The position numbers and the translations under genes are program-made. Below, in pieces: positions 7,288 to 13,375 of a stretch of 15,743 nucleotides of DNA. The number at the start of each line of letters is the position of its first letter. The stretch's first letter is position 1. Under the pieces are notes generated by a model. The model did no database searches. It had not been told where the DNA came from and saw nothing but the letters and a program-made list of their open reading frames with translations. This DNA is from Lentisphaeria bacterium UBA1784. Its GTDB lineage: Bacteria; Verrucomicrobiota; Lentisphaeria; Victivallales; Victivallaceae. Location: the NCBI GenBank assembly GCA_002315455.1, contig DCGG01000048.1, positions 35,893 through 51,635 of the forward strand, written 5' to 3'.

Positions 7288-7301
7288 ATGAATCCGGCCG
7301 G

Positions 7302-7739
7302 TTACTTCTCGGCAGGAGCCTTGATGGTCATGGAGATCGTCATCTCCTTGTCCTTGGTGCCATTGACCTCGAAGGAGGGACGCGTTCCCCTGTAATTCAG
7401 GGTAAGAGGCTCGTCCAGCAGTTCCTTGCCATCGACCTTGATGGAACTGTACTCGGAGGCCGGAACGTTCTTCATGCCGGAGATCTGAAGCCGGATCTCG
7501 CCGTCGGCACTGGGAGTGACCTTGAGCGTGACGGTATTGCCCTCAGGCTTGGCCCTAAAGTAATAACGGACACCGGCATACTCCCCGTCGACCTTGTAAT
7601 CTCCGCCATTCAACTCCACCTCGGAAGCAACGGCCAACTTGTTCGGAGAGAAGATGTAAAGACGATGGGTACCCATATTCGCCGCGGCAAACACTGCGAC
7701 ACCGGCAAACATCAACGCGATCAGCAACAGTTTTTTCAT
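7302..7739 (-). CDS. Small exported protein A2 (paralog array)
   Basis: Unknown function. I start at ATG 7739, where the signal peptide MKKLLLIALMFAGVAVFA begins after AAAGGAAAAG; the 32-codon upstream extension is hydrophilic and unsupported. The 145-residue precursor has HRLYIFSP near the mature N-terminus, GVRYYFRAKPEGNTVTLKV, SADGEIRLQI, the core motif EYSSIKVDGKELL (96-108) and a beta-like C-terminus KDKEMTISMTIKAPAEK. It lacks the otherwise conserved Trp before the second strand (the position reads GNT instead of DW or EW) and lacks the ADF-type tail. It is therefore the most diverged of the short members while keeping the core. It follows A1 after 128 bp in which I see no convincing promoter. 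Confidence 0.85.
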   Translation of the reverse strand: MKKLLLIALMFAGVAVFAAANMGTHRLYIFSPNKLAVASEVELNGGDYKVDGEYAGVRYYFRAKPEGNTVTLKVTPSADGEIRLQISGMKNVPASEYSSIKVDGKELLDEPLTLNYRGTRPSFEVNGTKDKEMTISMTIKAPAEK

Positions 7740-7867
7740 TTTTCTTTTCCTTTGATTTTGTCGAAAAGAGAAGTTCTTTCCAACCTGTTTATTTTTCCGG
7801 ACGGCCGTCAACCCTTGATCGGACGTCTTTCCCACACTTTCAAACGCCGGGGAGCGTCTTTGGGATA

Positions 7868-8500
7868 TTACTCTCCGTCTCCGCCGCCGGAACTTTCACC
7901 GCCCTCGCTGTCCTCGGACTTGCTCTCCTTTTTCTTCTTGTCCTTCTTGTCCTTCTTGTCCTTTTTGTCGGCCTTTTCCTCACTGTCTCCGCCGCTACTC
8001 TCCATCTTGGCGATTTCCGCAGGCGTGACCTTCTTGGACTCAAAGGTGACGCGGTAGAGCTTTCCCGCTTCCGTGTTCACGTCTATCGACACGGGCCCCA
8101 ATGCCTCTTTGTCGTGCAGCTTCTCGCCATTGACGACGATGTTGCGGTAAACGCACTTGCTCTCTTTCCCCGCGTCGAAGGTCAAACTGGCTGTCCCGGC
8201 CTTCTCCGTGGAAAAGGCGAAATGATCCCGATCCCAGGTATAACTTCCGTTGAACTCCAAACTGCCCTTGGTATAGTCACCGTCCTTCCCCTTGGCGCGC
8301 TTGGCCTTGCTCTTCTGTTTCAGGGAAGAACCAAAGGTGACGTCCAATTCGGAATCCGCCTTGATGCTGACGGAAGTACTCGTCTTCATAAGAGGGGACT
8401 CTTTTTTCTTGCCCTTCTTCGCCCAGCCCGAACACGGAGCGAACAGTGCAACCACCAGACAGGCGCTCAACAGCGCACCACAGCGACCCAAACGAAACAT
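7868..8500 (-). CDS. Exported protein A1 with charged low-complexity tail (first gene of the paralog array)
   Basis: Unknown function. The 210-residue precursor has a signal peptide (MFRLGRCGALLSACLVVALF..., cleavage near A27 in SGWA/KKG), then a Lys-rich stretch, a beta-rich domain and a disordered tail. The domain carries YTWDRDHFAFSTEKAGTASL and YRNIVVNGEKL (118-128), a recognisable but distant version of the core motif in A2-A8, in the expected place. Residues 168-210 are low complexity: Ser/Glu, then a K-K-D ladder (about 178-190), then Ser/Glu/Asp/Gly. Such a tail suggests an electrostatic or cell-surface interaction, or a flexible tether; that is inference. It is nearest the only good promoter of the operon. 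GGAAAGGGAAG precedes ATG 8500 at a rather long distance. Confidence 0.83.
   Translation of the reverse strand: MFRLGRCGALLSACLVVALFAPCSGWAKKGKKKESPLMKTSTSVSIKADSELDVTFGSSLKQKSKAKRAKGKDGDYTKGSLEFNGSYTWDRDHFAFSTEKAGTASLTFDAGKESKCVYRNIVVNGEKLHDKEALGPVSIDVNTEAGKLYRVTFESKKVTPAEIAKMESSGGDSEEKADKKDKKDKKDKKKKESKSEDSEGGESSGGGDGE
7934..7969 (-). repeat. Four tandem 9-bp repeats inside A1
   Basis: Plus-strand units cttcttgtc, cttcttgtc, cttcttgtc and ctttttgtc lie head to tail in frame and encode the K-K-D ladder of the A1 tail. Three copies are identical and the fourth differs by one base. Such an array could change copy number by replication slippage without breaking the frame. Confidence 0.9.
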
Positions 8501-8583
8501 ATCCGATTCTTCCCTTTCCGAATCAGCCAGGAACCATGCAGGAAACGGCTGATTGTGTGTTTTGACGAACTGAACGATGCCCT

Positions 8584-8612
8584 ACAATAGCATGCGTATT
8601 ACGCTATTACAA
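8584..8612 (-). promoter_or_regulatory. Promoter of the A1-A8 operon
   Basis: On the minus strand, -35 TTGTAA (8607-8612) and -10 TATTGT (8584-8589) are 17 bases apart, with an extended -10 TGC next to the -10 box. The predicted transcript starts about 75 bases before the A1 start codon. Nothing of similar quality appears in the shorter gaps within the array. Confidence 0.65.
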
Positions 8613-8622
8613 GCAGTATTGT
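8584..8622. promoter_or_regulatory. Nested inverted repeats overlapping the array promoter (possible operator)
   Basis: Three inverted repeats overlap. ACAATA (8584-8589) pairs with TATTGT (8617-8622). AATAGC (8586-8591) pairs with GCTATT (8603-8608). GCGTA-T-TACGC (8594-8604) lies entirely within the -35/-10 spacer. A dyad in the spacer is a usual place for a repressor or a MerR-like activator to bind. No regulator gene is adjacent. Confidence 0.45.
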
Positions 8623-8779
8623 GATGAGATTTTTCTGTTTTTTCAAATGAATTACTGAAAAATCCATTTATTTTGCTGAAAAGGACATGATTTTCTCAAA
8701 ACACGACACAACATTTCGAGGGTCCGGCATCGTTTCCGGAAAATGATGAGAAACGCCCGCTCCGGGAGGCCGCAGAACG

Positions 8780-9685
8780 TTACTTTGCCGGGGCGGGATT
8801 GGAGCAGGAGCCTTGCGTGTACGGCTCCAGATGGGCCACCGCATCCACGATCCCGAGGCCGGACGCCAGCAGGCGGTCCTGGACCTGCGTGGAGATGTCA
8901 TGTCCCACCGAGACTGTCAGTTCGCCATCCACCAGCACGTGGAGGTCCACCAGCCAAAGCTGGCCGCAGGAACGCACCCTGACCCGGTGGATCGCTTTGA
9001 CCCCTTCCACCGCGAGACCGCATTTCACCACCTTGCCGCAGAGGTCCTTGGCGGTACGGTCTGCAAGGATCCCCAGCGTCGGACGCAGGATCTCCCACGC
9101 CGAATAGAGGATGAATGCCGAAACGATCAGCGCGCCCAGTTTGTCAACCCAGTACCAGTCCGGGCGGAAGCAGGCCACCGTCACCGCCACCGCCACCGGA
9201 ATGGAACTGATGGCATCGCTCCGGTGGTGCCACGCATTGGCCTCCAGCGCAGGCGAATGGACCTCGCGGGCCGTTCTTTTCGTCACCCGGAAGAGGATCT
9301 CTTTGGAAACGATGGAAAAGAGCGCGATGGCAAGGGCTCCCTTGCCGACGGTTTCCCCGGTCTCACGCCACGAGACCAGCGCGTTGGCTCCGATGGAAAA
9401 TCCCACCAGACCCAGCAGAACGGCGATGAATGCCGTGATCATGGTCTCGATCTTCCCGTGGCCATAGGGATGCTCTTCGTCCGGCGGAGCCGACCAGTAA
9501 CGCACGCCAATGATCACGGCGAAATCCGTGGCCAAGTCGGAAAAACTGTGAACGCCGTCCGCGATCAGCGCCTGACTGGCACAGACCGCTCCCACGATCA
9601 ACTTGGAGAGCGTGAGCAGAACGTTCAGCACAAGCCCCACCACAGTGATGCGGCGGACCCGCTGCACATCCGGAGAACCATTCAT
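8780..9685 (-). CDS. Cation diffusion facilitator (CDF) family metal efflux transporter, probably zinc
   Basis: CDF proteins export divalent metals across the inner membrane in exchange for protons. The 301-residue protein has the typical six membrane segments followed by a cytoplasmic domain. Site A ligands are visible as HSFSD (H46, D50) in the second membrane segment and HHRSD (H153, D157) in the fifth. The HD-HD pattern is typical of zinc/cadmium members rather than the DD-HD pattern of E. coli FieF. HPYGHGK (72-78) is the conserved loop after the second segment, and the C-terminal domain keeps GHDIS and HLEP. The open frame extends 21 codons further, but ATG 9685 overlaps the nadE stop as ATGA and has GGGGAG upstream, so I use it. 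Coupled translation with nadE is likely. Metal choice is inference. Confidence 0.93.
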   Translation of the reverse strand: MNGSPDVQRVRRITVVGLVLNVLLTLSKLIVGAVCASQALIADGVHSFSDLATDFAVIIGVRYWSAPPDEEHPYGHGKIETMITAFIAVLLGLVGFSIGANALVSWRETGETVGKGALAIALFSIVSKEILFRVTKRTAREVHSPALEANAWHHRSDAISSIPVAVAVTVACFRPDWYWVDKLGALIVSAFILYSAWEILRPTLGILADRTAKDLCGKVVKCGLAVEGVKAIHRVRVRSCGQLWLVDLHVLVDGELTVSVGHDISTQVQDRLLASGLGIVDAVAHLEPYTQGSCSNPAPAK

Positions 9686-11586
9686 TTTGCAAGGGTCTCC
9701 CCATCGAAGAGCCATGGGGCCAACGCGGCATCCGAAGGCATCTCCCAATCACCGCCCCGGGGCGAAAACGAGATCGTCCCGACCTTGGGGCCGTCAGGAC
9801 AGCAGTTCCGCTTGAACTGCTGGGTGACGAACCGCCGCAGGAAGATCTTGAGATAGCCCTTCAACGCGTCGAGGGAATGGATCCCCTGAAATGCGTGGAC
9901 CGCAAGGAACAGCAGTTTTTCCGGCGAGGCGCCGTATTTGCGGAAGTGGTAGAGAAAGAAGTCGTGGACCTCGTAGGGGCCGATCAGCAGTTCCGTCTTC
10001 TGCTGAATCGCTCCCGTGGCATCGGCGGGAAGCAGTTCCGGGGAGACGGGCGTGGCGATGACGTCCTCGAGGATCGTCCGGGCTTCTTCCGGGAGGGACG
10101 CTCCCGCATGCCGGAGCAGGGCGGGAATCATGGTCTTGGGCACGGAACCATTCAATCCGTACATGGAGATGTGGTCGCCGTTGAAGGTGCACCAGCCGAG
10201 GGCGCCTTCGGAAAGGTCTCCGGTACCGACGGCGAGTTTGTTCAATTTATTGGCGAGATCCAGCAGGATCTGGGTACGCTCCCGGGCCTGCGCGTTCTCG
10301 TAGACCACGTTGCGTTCCTGCGGATCGTGACCGATGCCGGAGAAGTGGATGAGGCAAGCCTCCCGGATGTTGATCTCCCGGAGATCGGTCCCCAGCGCCC
10401 GGCAGAGGGAGACGGCGTTCCGGTAGGTGCGGTCCGTGGTGCCGAATCCGGGCATGGTCACCGTGGTGAGTTCCGAGGCGGGACGCCCCAGAAGTTTCAA
10501 CGTGCGGACGGCGGAAACCAGCGCCAGAGTGGAATCCAGTCCGCCGGAAATGCCCAGTACCAGCCCTTGAGAGCGGGTATGTTCCATGCGCCGGGCGAGT
10601 CCGGCACTCTGGATCTGCAGGACCTCTTCACAGCGCTCCGCAAGTTCCCCGGCATCCGCGGGCAGGAAGGGGGTACGGCTGTACTCCCGGTGCAGTTCGG
10701 ACAACTCCACAGGGGCGGCTCCGCAGGAGACAACGCGCACCTCCAGCAGAACGTTCTGCGGGCAGGATAACGCCGCAAGCCGGGAGGCCGCGATGCGGCT
10801 GAAGTCCAGATCGGCGCTGAAGAAACGGCTCTCCCGGCAAAAGCGGGGAGGCTCCGGCAACAGTTTCCCGCACTCCGCCGCGAGGGCGTGACCGCCGCAG
10901 ACGGTGTCAGTGGTGGACTCCCCCGTACCGCTGGAGCAATAACAGTATCCGGCGCGGTTTTCGCCACTCCGGAAAGAGAGCAGTTCCCGGCGGAATGCGG
11001 CCCGGCCCACCAGTTCGCAACTGGCGGCAGGGGAGAGGATTAGCGTGGCGCCGGCGGCGGCGAGGGTTCTGTCCGGCGAGAAGGGCGAGAGCAGGTCCTC
11101 CCCGAAGACCACGGCGATCTGGAGTTCCGGGGCAAGGGCAAAGATCAGATCCGTCCCGAAGGGGACCCCTTCCTGACCGCCGATGGAGACGGTCCCGCCG
11201 GTAATCCCGGCGCCGGAGGCGAAAATACCGCCCCGGTCCGCCGTCTGACGGGGCACGACTCCGAGGACCTTCCCGTCCCGGATCGCCACGGAGGCGTCGA
11301 AAAGCTGCTGGCGCCACTTCACCGGGGCGCCGATGAAAAACATGGTCCCGGAGGGCAGTTCCGCAAGCAGACGGACCAGCGCTTTGTCTGCGGCCGCCAG
11401 CAGCGCGGAACTGTGAAAGAGCCGTCCGCAACCGGCAGTGGTCAGTGCGAGTTCGGGCAGGACGACGACCGCCGCCTGCTCCTCCGAAGCCAGTTTCGCG
11501 ACCCGGAGGATCTCGGCGGAATTGAACGCGGGGTCCGCCACGTTGAGCCGGGGTACGCCTGCAGAGATCCGATAGAAACCGTACAT
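9682..11586 (-). CDS. nadE: NAD+ synthase of the two-domain (glutamine-dependent) type, glutaminase site degenerate
   Basis: NadE amidates deamido-NAD with ATP, the last step of NAD synthesis, in the cytosol. The 634-residue length fits the two-domain type. The C-terminal synthetase looks intact: SGGLDS pyrophosphate loop (347-352), TTDRTYRNA, YENAQAR (429-435), VGTGDLSEGALGW (453-465), NGDHISMYG and GSVPKT. The N-terminal nitrilase-like glutaminase keeps Glu (PEL, E45), but the catalytic Lys of the VPK motif is Arg (R113) and the catalytic Cys of the CED motif is Gly (FGED, G162). It may therefore rely on free ammonia or another donor. The start at 11586 is supported by GGAGGG eight bases upstream and by the family N-terminus (YGFYRISAGVPRLNVAD); a 37-codon upstream extension is rejected. 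Overlaps the CDF gene by ATGA. Confidence 0.94.
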   Translation of the reverse strand: MYGFYRISAGVPRLNVADPAFNSAEILRVAKLASEEQAAVVVLPELALTTAGCGRLFHSSALLAAADKALVRLLAELPSGTMFFIGAPVKWRQQLFDASVAIRDGKVLGVVPRQTADRGGIFASGAGITGGTVSIGGQEGVPFGTDLIFALAPELQIAVVFGEDLLSPFSPDRTLAAAGATLILSPAASCELVGRAAFRRELLSFRSGENRAGYCYCSSGTGESTTDTVCGGHALAAECGKLLPEPPRFCRESRFFSADLDFSRIAASRLAALSCPQNVLLEVRVVSCGAAPVELSELHREYSRTPFLPADAGELAERCEEVLQIQSAGLARRMEHTRSQGLVLGISGGLDSTLALVSAVRTLKLLGRPASELTTVTMPGFGTTDRTYRNAVSLCRALGTDLREINIREACLIHFSGIGHDPQERNVVYENAQARERTQILLDLANKLNKLAVGTGDLSEGALGWCTFNGDHISMYGLNGSVPKTMIPALLRHAGASLPEEARTILEDVIATPVSPELLPADATGAIQQKTELLIGPYEVHDFFLYHFRKYGASPEKLLFLAVHAFQGIHSLDALKGYLKIFLRRFVTQQFKRNCCPDGPKVGTISFSPRGGDWEMPSDAALAPWLFDGETLAK

Positions 11587-11640
11587 TTTCAGAGCCCTCC
11601 TGAAAAAAATGCAGATCTGTTTTCCGTTATAATCGGGTAT

Positions 11641-11669
11641 AATATACATTTTCCCGGAGCACAATACAA
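11641..11669 (-). promoter_or_regulatory. Promoter for nadE and the CDF gene
   Basis: On the minus strand TTGTAT (11664-11669) and TATATT (11641-11646) are 17 bases apart, about 55 bases before the nadE start. It lies back to back with the plus-strand promoter at 11692-11720, so the 202-bp gap 11587-11788 is a divergent promoter region. An alternative -10 a few bases downstream (TATAAC) is possible. Confidence 0.45.
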
Positions 11670-11691
11670 TCCCCGGCCCGTGAATTTTGCC

Positions 11692-11720
11692 TTGCATTTT
11701 TACCGGAGCGTTGCTATATT
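11692..11720 (+). promoter_or_regulatory. Promoter for the DUF4105 gene
   Basis: TTGCAT (11692-11697), 17 bases, then TATATT (11715-11720) with an extended -10 TGC. The string TGCTATATTAT is identical to that in the antiporter promoter at 4112-4120. The coding start is about 70 bases downstream. Confidence 0.5.
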
Positions 11721-11788
11721 ATCGGCCGGGCCGTCTCCCTTTGTCCCCCGCTTTCAACAGTCAAAAACGGAAACGTCGCAGGTAAAAT

Positions 11789-12859
11789 ATGGCAAAAAGC
11801 AGAAAACCGTCCGGGAAAAACACCGCATCCGCCAAAGGCGGCAGAGGCGGGAACGTCTTTCTTTGGAGCCTTTGGAGCCTGAACTGGCTGCTGACCCTTT
11901 GGTGCAGCGGCGCCATCTGGTTTCAGAGGGGACTCCCCGCACCCGCCGTCAAGGGGACGGTGCTGGGATTCTTTCTGATCCTTGCGCTTTTTTTCCAGTT
12001 CCGGAGTGTCCGGAACAAGCGCTGGCTCATCGGAAGTTACCTGCTGGCCGCAGCCGTGGTGACCGCATGGCTGACCCTCCTCCACCCCACGGGGAAACAG
12101 GATTGGGACCCGCCCTTCATCAAAATGCCGACGGCCCGCTTCTCCGCCGATGGCAACTCCGTCACCATCGAGAACATCCGGGACTTCCACTACCGGTCGG
12201 AGCATGATTACGACATCCGCTACCGCACCGACACCTACCGTTTCGATGAGATCACGGCCATGGACTACTCCATCACCCACTGGAACGGCTCCGAACTTTT
12301 CGGACACATCATGCTGAGTTTCACCTTCAAGGACGGGCGGCGGCTGGTCATCTCCCCCGAGGCGCGGCTGGAACGGGGTGAGATCTATGAACTCCTGCCG
12401 GGATTCTACCGCTGGTACGAACTGATCTTCATCGTGGCCACGGAGGAGGACGTGTTTCAACTGCGGACCCACCACCGCCGCTACGAACAGGAGGAGGTCC
12501 TGCTCTATCCCACCAACACCCAGCCGGAGATCGCCGCCTATCTGCTGCGGGATCTGCTGGAACGCGGGAACAGACTGGCGGAGCATCCGGAGTTCTACAA
12601 CGGGCTCTTCTACAACTGTCTGAGCAGCATGGCGCCCACGGCGGAGAAACTGGGTTTCGATTTCTGCACGGGCCTGCGCGGGACCTTCAACGGACTCTCC
12701 GACTACACCGGATACCGGACCGGATGGCTCCGGCGGGACTGGGCGGATCAGGAGTTCAGGGAGTACAAGAAGCGTCACTCGGTGAACCAGTACGTGGAAC
12801 ACCTTGTCGATCCGCCCGACTACTCGCAGCGCATCCGGCCCTATCTGCAGAAACGCTGA
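11789..12859 (+). CDS. Membrane-anchored DUF4105 (Lnb N-terminal periplasmic domain) protein
   Basis: Biochemical role unknown. The 356-residue protein has a basic N-terminus, three membrane segments (about 23-46, 53-71, 79-98) and a large domain probably on the outer face of the inner membrane. The domain from about 115 reads as DUF4105: RDFHYRSEHDYDIRY (131-145), a Y-x-x-D-x-I-T strand, SELFGHIMLSFTFKDGR (168-184), VISPEARLERGEIY, and GFYRWYELIFIVATEEDV (205-222). A later FYNCLSS (274-280) matches the family's conserved Asn-Cys motif; with H173 it could form a Cys/His centre, as I recall has been suggested for this fold, so a peptidase-like or amidase-like activity is conceivable but unproven. 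Transcribed alone, divergent from nadE. The Shine-Dalgarno (CAGGT) is weak. Confidence 0.85.
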   Translation: MAKSRKPSGKNTASAKGGRGGNVFLWSLWSLNWLLTLWCSGAIWFQRGLPAPAVKGTVLGFFLILALFFQFRSVRNKRWLIGSYLLAAAVVTAWLTLLHPTGKQDWDPPFIKMPTARFSADGNSVTIENIRDFHYRSEHDYDIRYRTDTYRFDEITAMDYSITHWNGSELFGHIMLSFTFKDGRRLVISPEARLERGEIYELLPGFYRWYELIFIVATEEDVFQLRTHHRRYEQEEVLLYPTNTQPEIAAYLLRDLLERGNRLAEHPEFYNGLFYNCLSSMAPTAEKLGFDFCTGLRGTFNGLSDYTGYRTGWLRRDWADQEFREYKKRHSVNQYVEHLVDPPDYSQRIRPYLQKR

Positions 12860-12896
12860 GGCTGGATCCCCTCTCCGCCTCTTCTTTCCCCGGCCC

Positions 12897-12924
12897 TTGA
12901 TTTTTTCGCCGCTTCGCTTATGAT
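12897..12924 (+). promoter_or_regulatory. Promoter for the DUF1971 gene
   Basis: TTGATT (12897-12902), a 16-base spacer and TATGAT (12919-12924) make a good sigma-70-like promoter in the 147-bp gap after the DUF4105 gene. The expected start point, about 12931, is the first base of a strong hairpin. Confidence 0.6.
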
Positions 12925-12930
12925 GTAGAC

Positions 12931-12985
12931 GGGAAGCGGTTCGCCGGGACCGTTTCCCTGCGACGTCCGCGAGGAGAGTCCCGGC
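12931..12985 (+). promoter_or_regulatory. Structured 5' leader of the DUF1971 mRNA (hairpin with possible pseudoknot)
   Basis: GGGAAGCGGT (12931-12940) pairs with ACCGTTTCCC (12949-12958) over 10 bp with one G-U pair, leaving an 8-base loop. GCCGGGAC (12943-12950), covering most of the loop and the first bases of the 3' arm, is perfectly complementary to GTCCCGGC (12978-12985). This could make a loop-to-downstream pseudoknot or a competing helix. The Shine-Dalgarno AGGAGG (about 12993-12998) follows within a few bases. Geometry resembles small translational switches, but no known riboswitch class is recognised. Confidence 0.45.
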
Positions 12986-13006
12986 AAGAAAGAGGAGGGT
13001 TTCATC

Positions 13007-13375
13007 ATGAAATACCAGAAGTGCATTCTGCCGCAGGGCGCGGTCCGCACCGGAGCCACTCCGGTGTTTTCCGAAAAAACGGTCCCGGATGCGATCCTCA
13101 CCCGGCACATGGCGCCGAGGGGGAAACTGGCAAGGCTCATCGTTCTGTCGGGGAAACTGCAGTTCTGCTGGGAAGATACGCAGGAGTTGCTGGATGCCGA
13201 TCAGACGCACCCCATCCTCATCACACCCGAGCGCTGCCACCACGTCAAACTGATCGGACCGGTACAGTTCAGAGTGGAATTCTACGATCATCCCGAACTG
13301 GACCGCTTCCATACCGATCCCGACGCCGCCCGTCCGGGCGAGGCCTACATCAGGGAACCAGCCGGAGCCAAGTGA
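13007..13375 (+). CDS. DUF1971 (YeaR/TehB-like) cupin-type small protein
   Basis: Precise function unknown. The 122-residue protein matches the DUF1971 pattern: a short N-terminal part ending in TPVFSEKTVPDAIL (18-31), HMAPRGKLARLIVLSGKLQF (34-53) as the first cupin-like strands, then PILITPERCHHVKLIGPVQFRVEFYDHP (68-95). The HH pair and the closing GPVxFxVEFY are family hallmarks; E. coli YeaR, induced by nitrate and nitrosative stress, belongs here, and related domains accompany tellurite-resistance TehB. AGGAGG sits eight bases before the ATG, so translation should be efficient unless the leader structure hides it. It is a single-gene unit with its own promoter. Its last 31 bp overlap, convergently, the end of the glycosyltransferase gene. 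Confidence 0.83.
   Translation: MKYQKCILPQGAVRTGATPVFSEKTVPDAILTRHMAPRGKLARLIVLSGKLQFCWEDTQELLDADQTHPILITPERCHHVKLIGPVQFRVEFYDHPELDRFHTDPDAARPGEAYIREPAGAK

Noticed and set aside
7740..7867. TTGACG followed by an A-rich region as an internal promoter for A2
   Set aside because: No acceptable -10 lies 16-18 bases downstream; the GACGGCCGTC palindrome here has no loop and no T-run.
8623..8779. Possible terminator after the CDF gene (TCCGG/CCGGA and CGTTTC/GAAACG stems)
   Set aside because: Stems are short, overlap each other, and no T-run follows on the minus strand. I see nothing else in this 157-bp stretch.
11587..11697. 37-codon N-terminal extension of NadE
   Set aside because: It crosses the predicted nadE promoter and lacks similarity to the family N-terminus; the ATG at 11586 has a strong Shine-Dalgarno.
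12971..12992. GAGGAGAGTCC resembling the RNase P RNA box GAGGAAAGTCC
   Set aside because: Only about 75 bases separate the promoter from the coding region, far too little for RNase P RNA, and no other conserved element is present.
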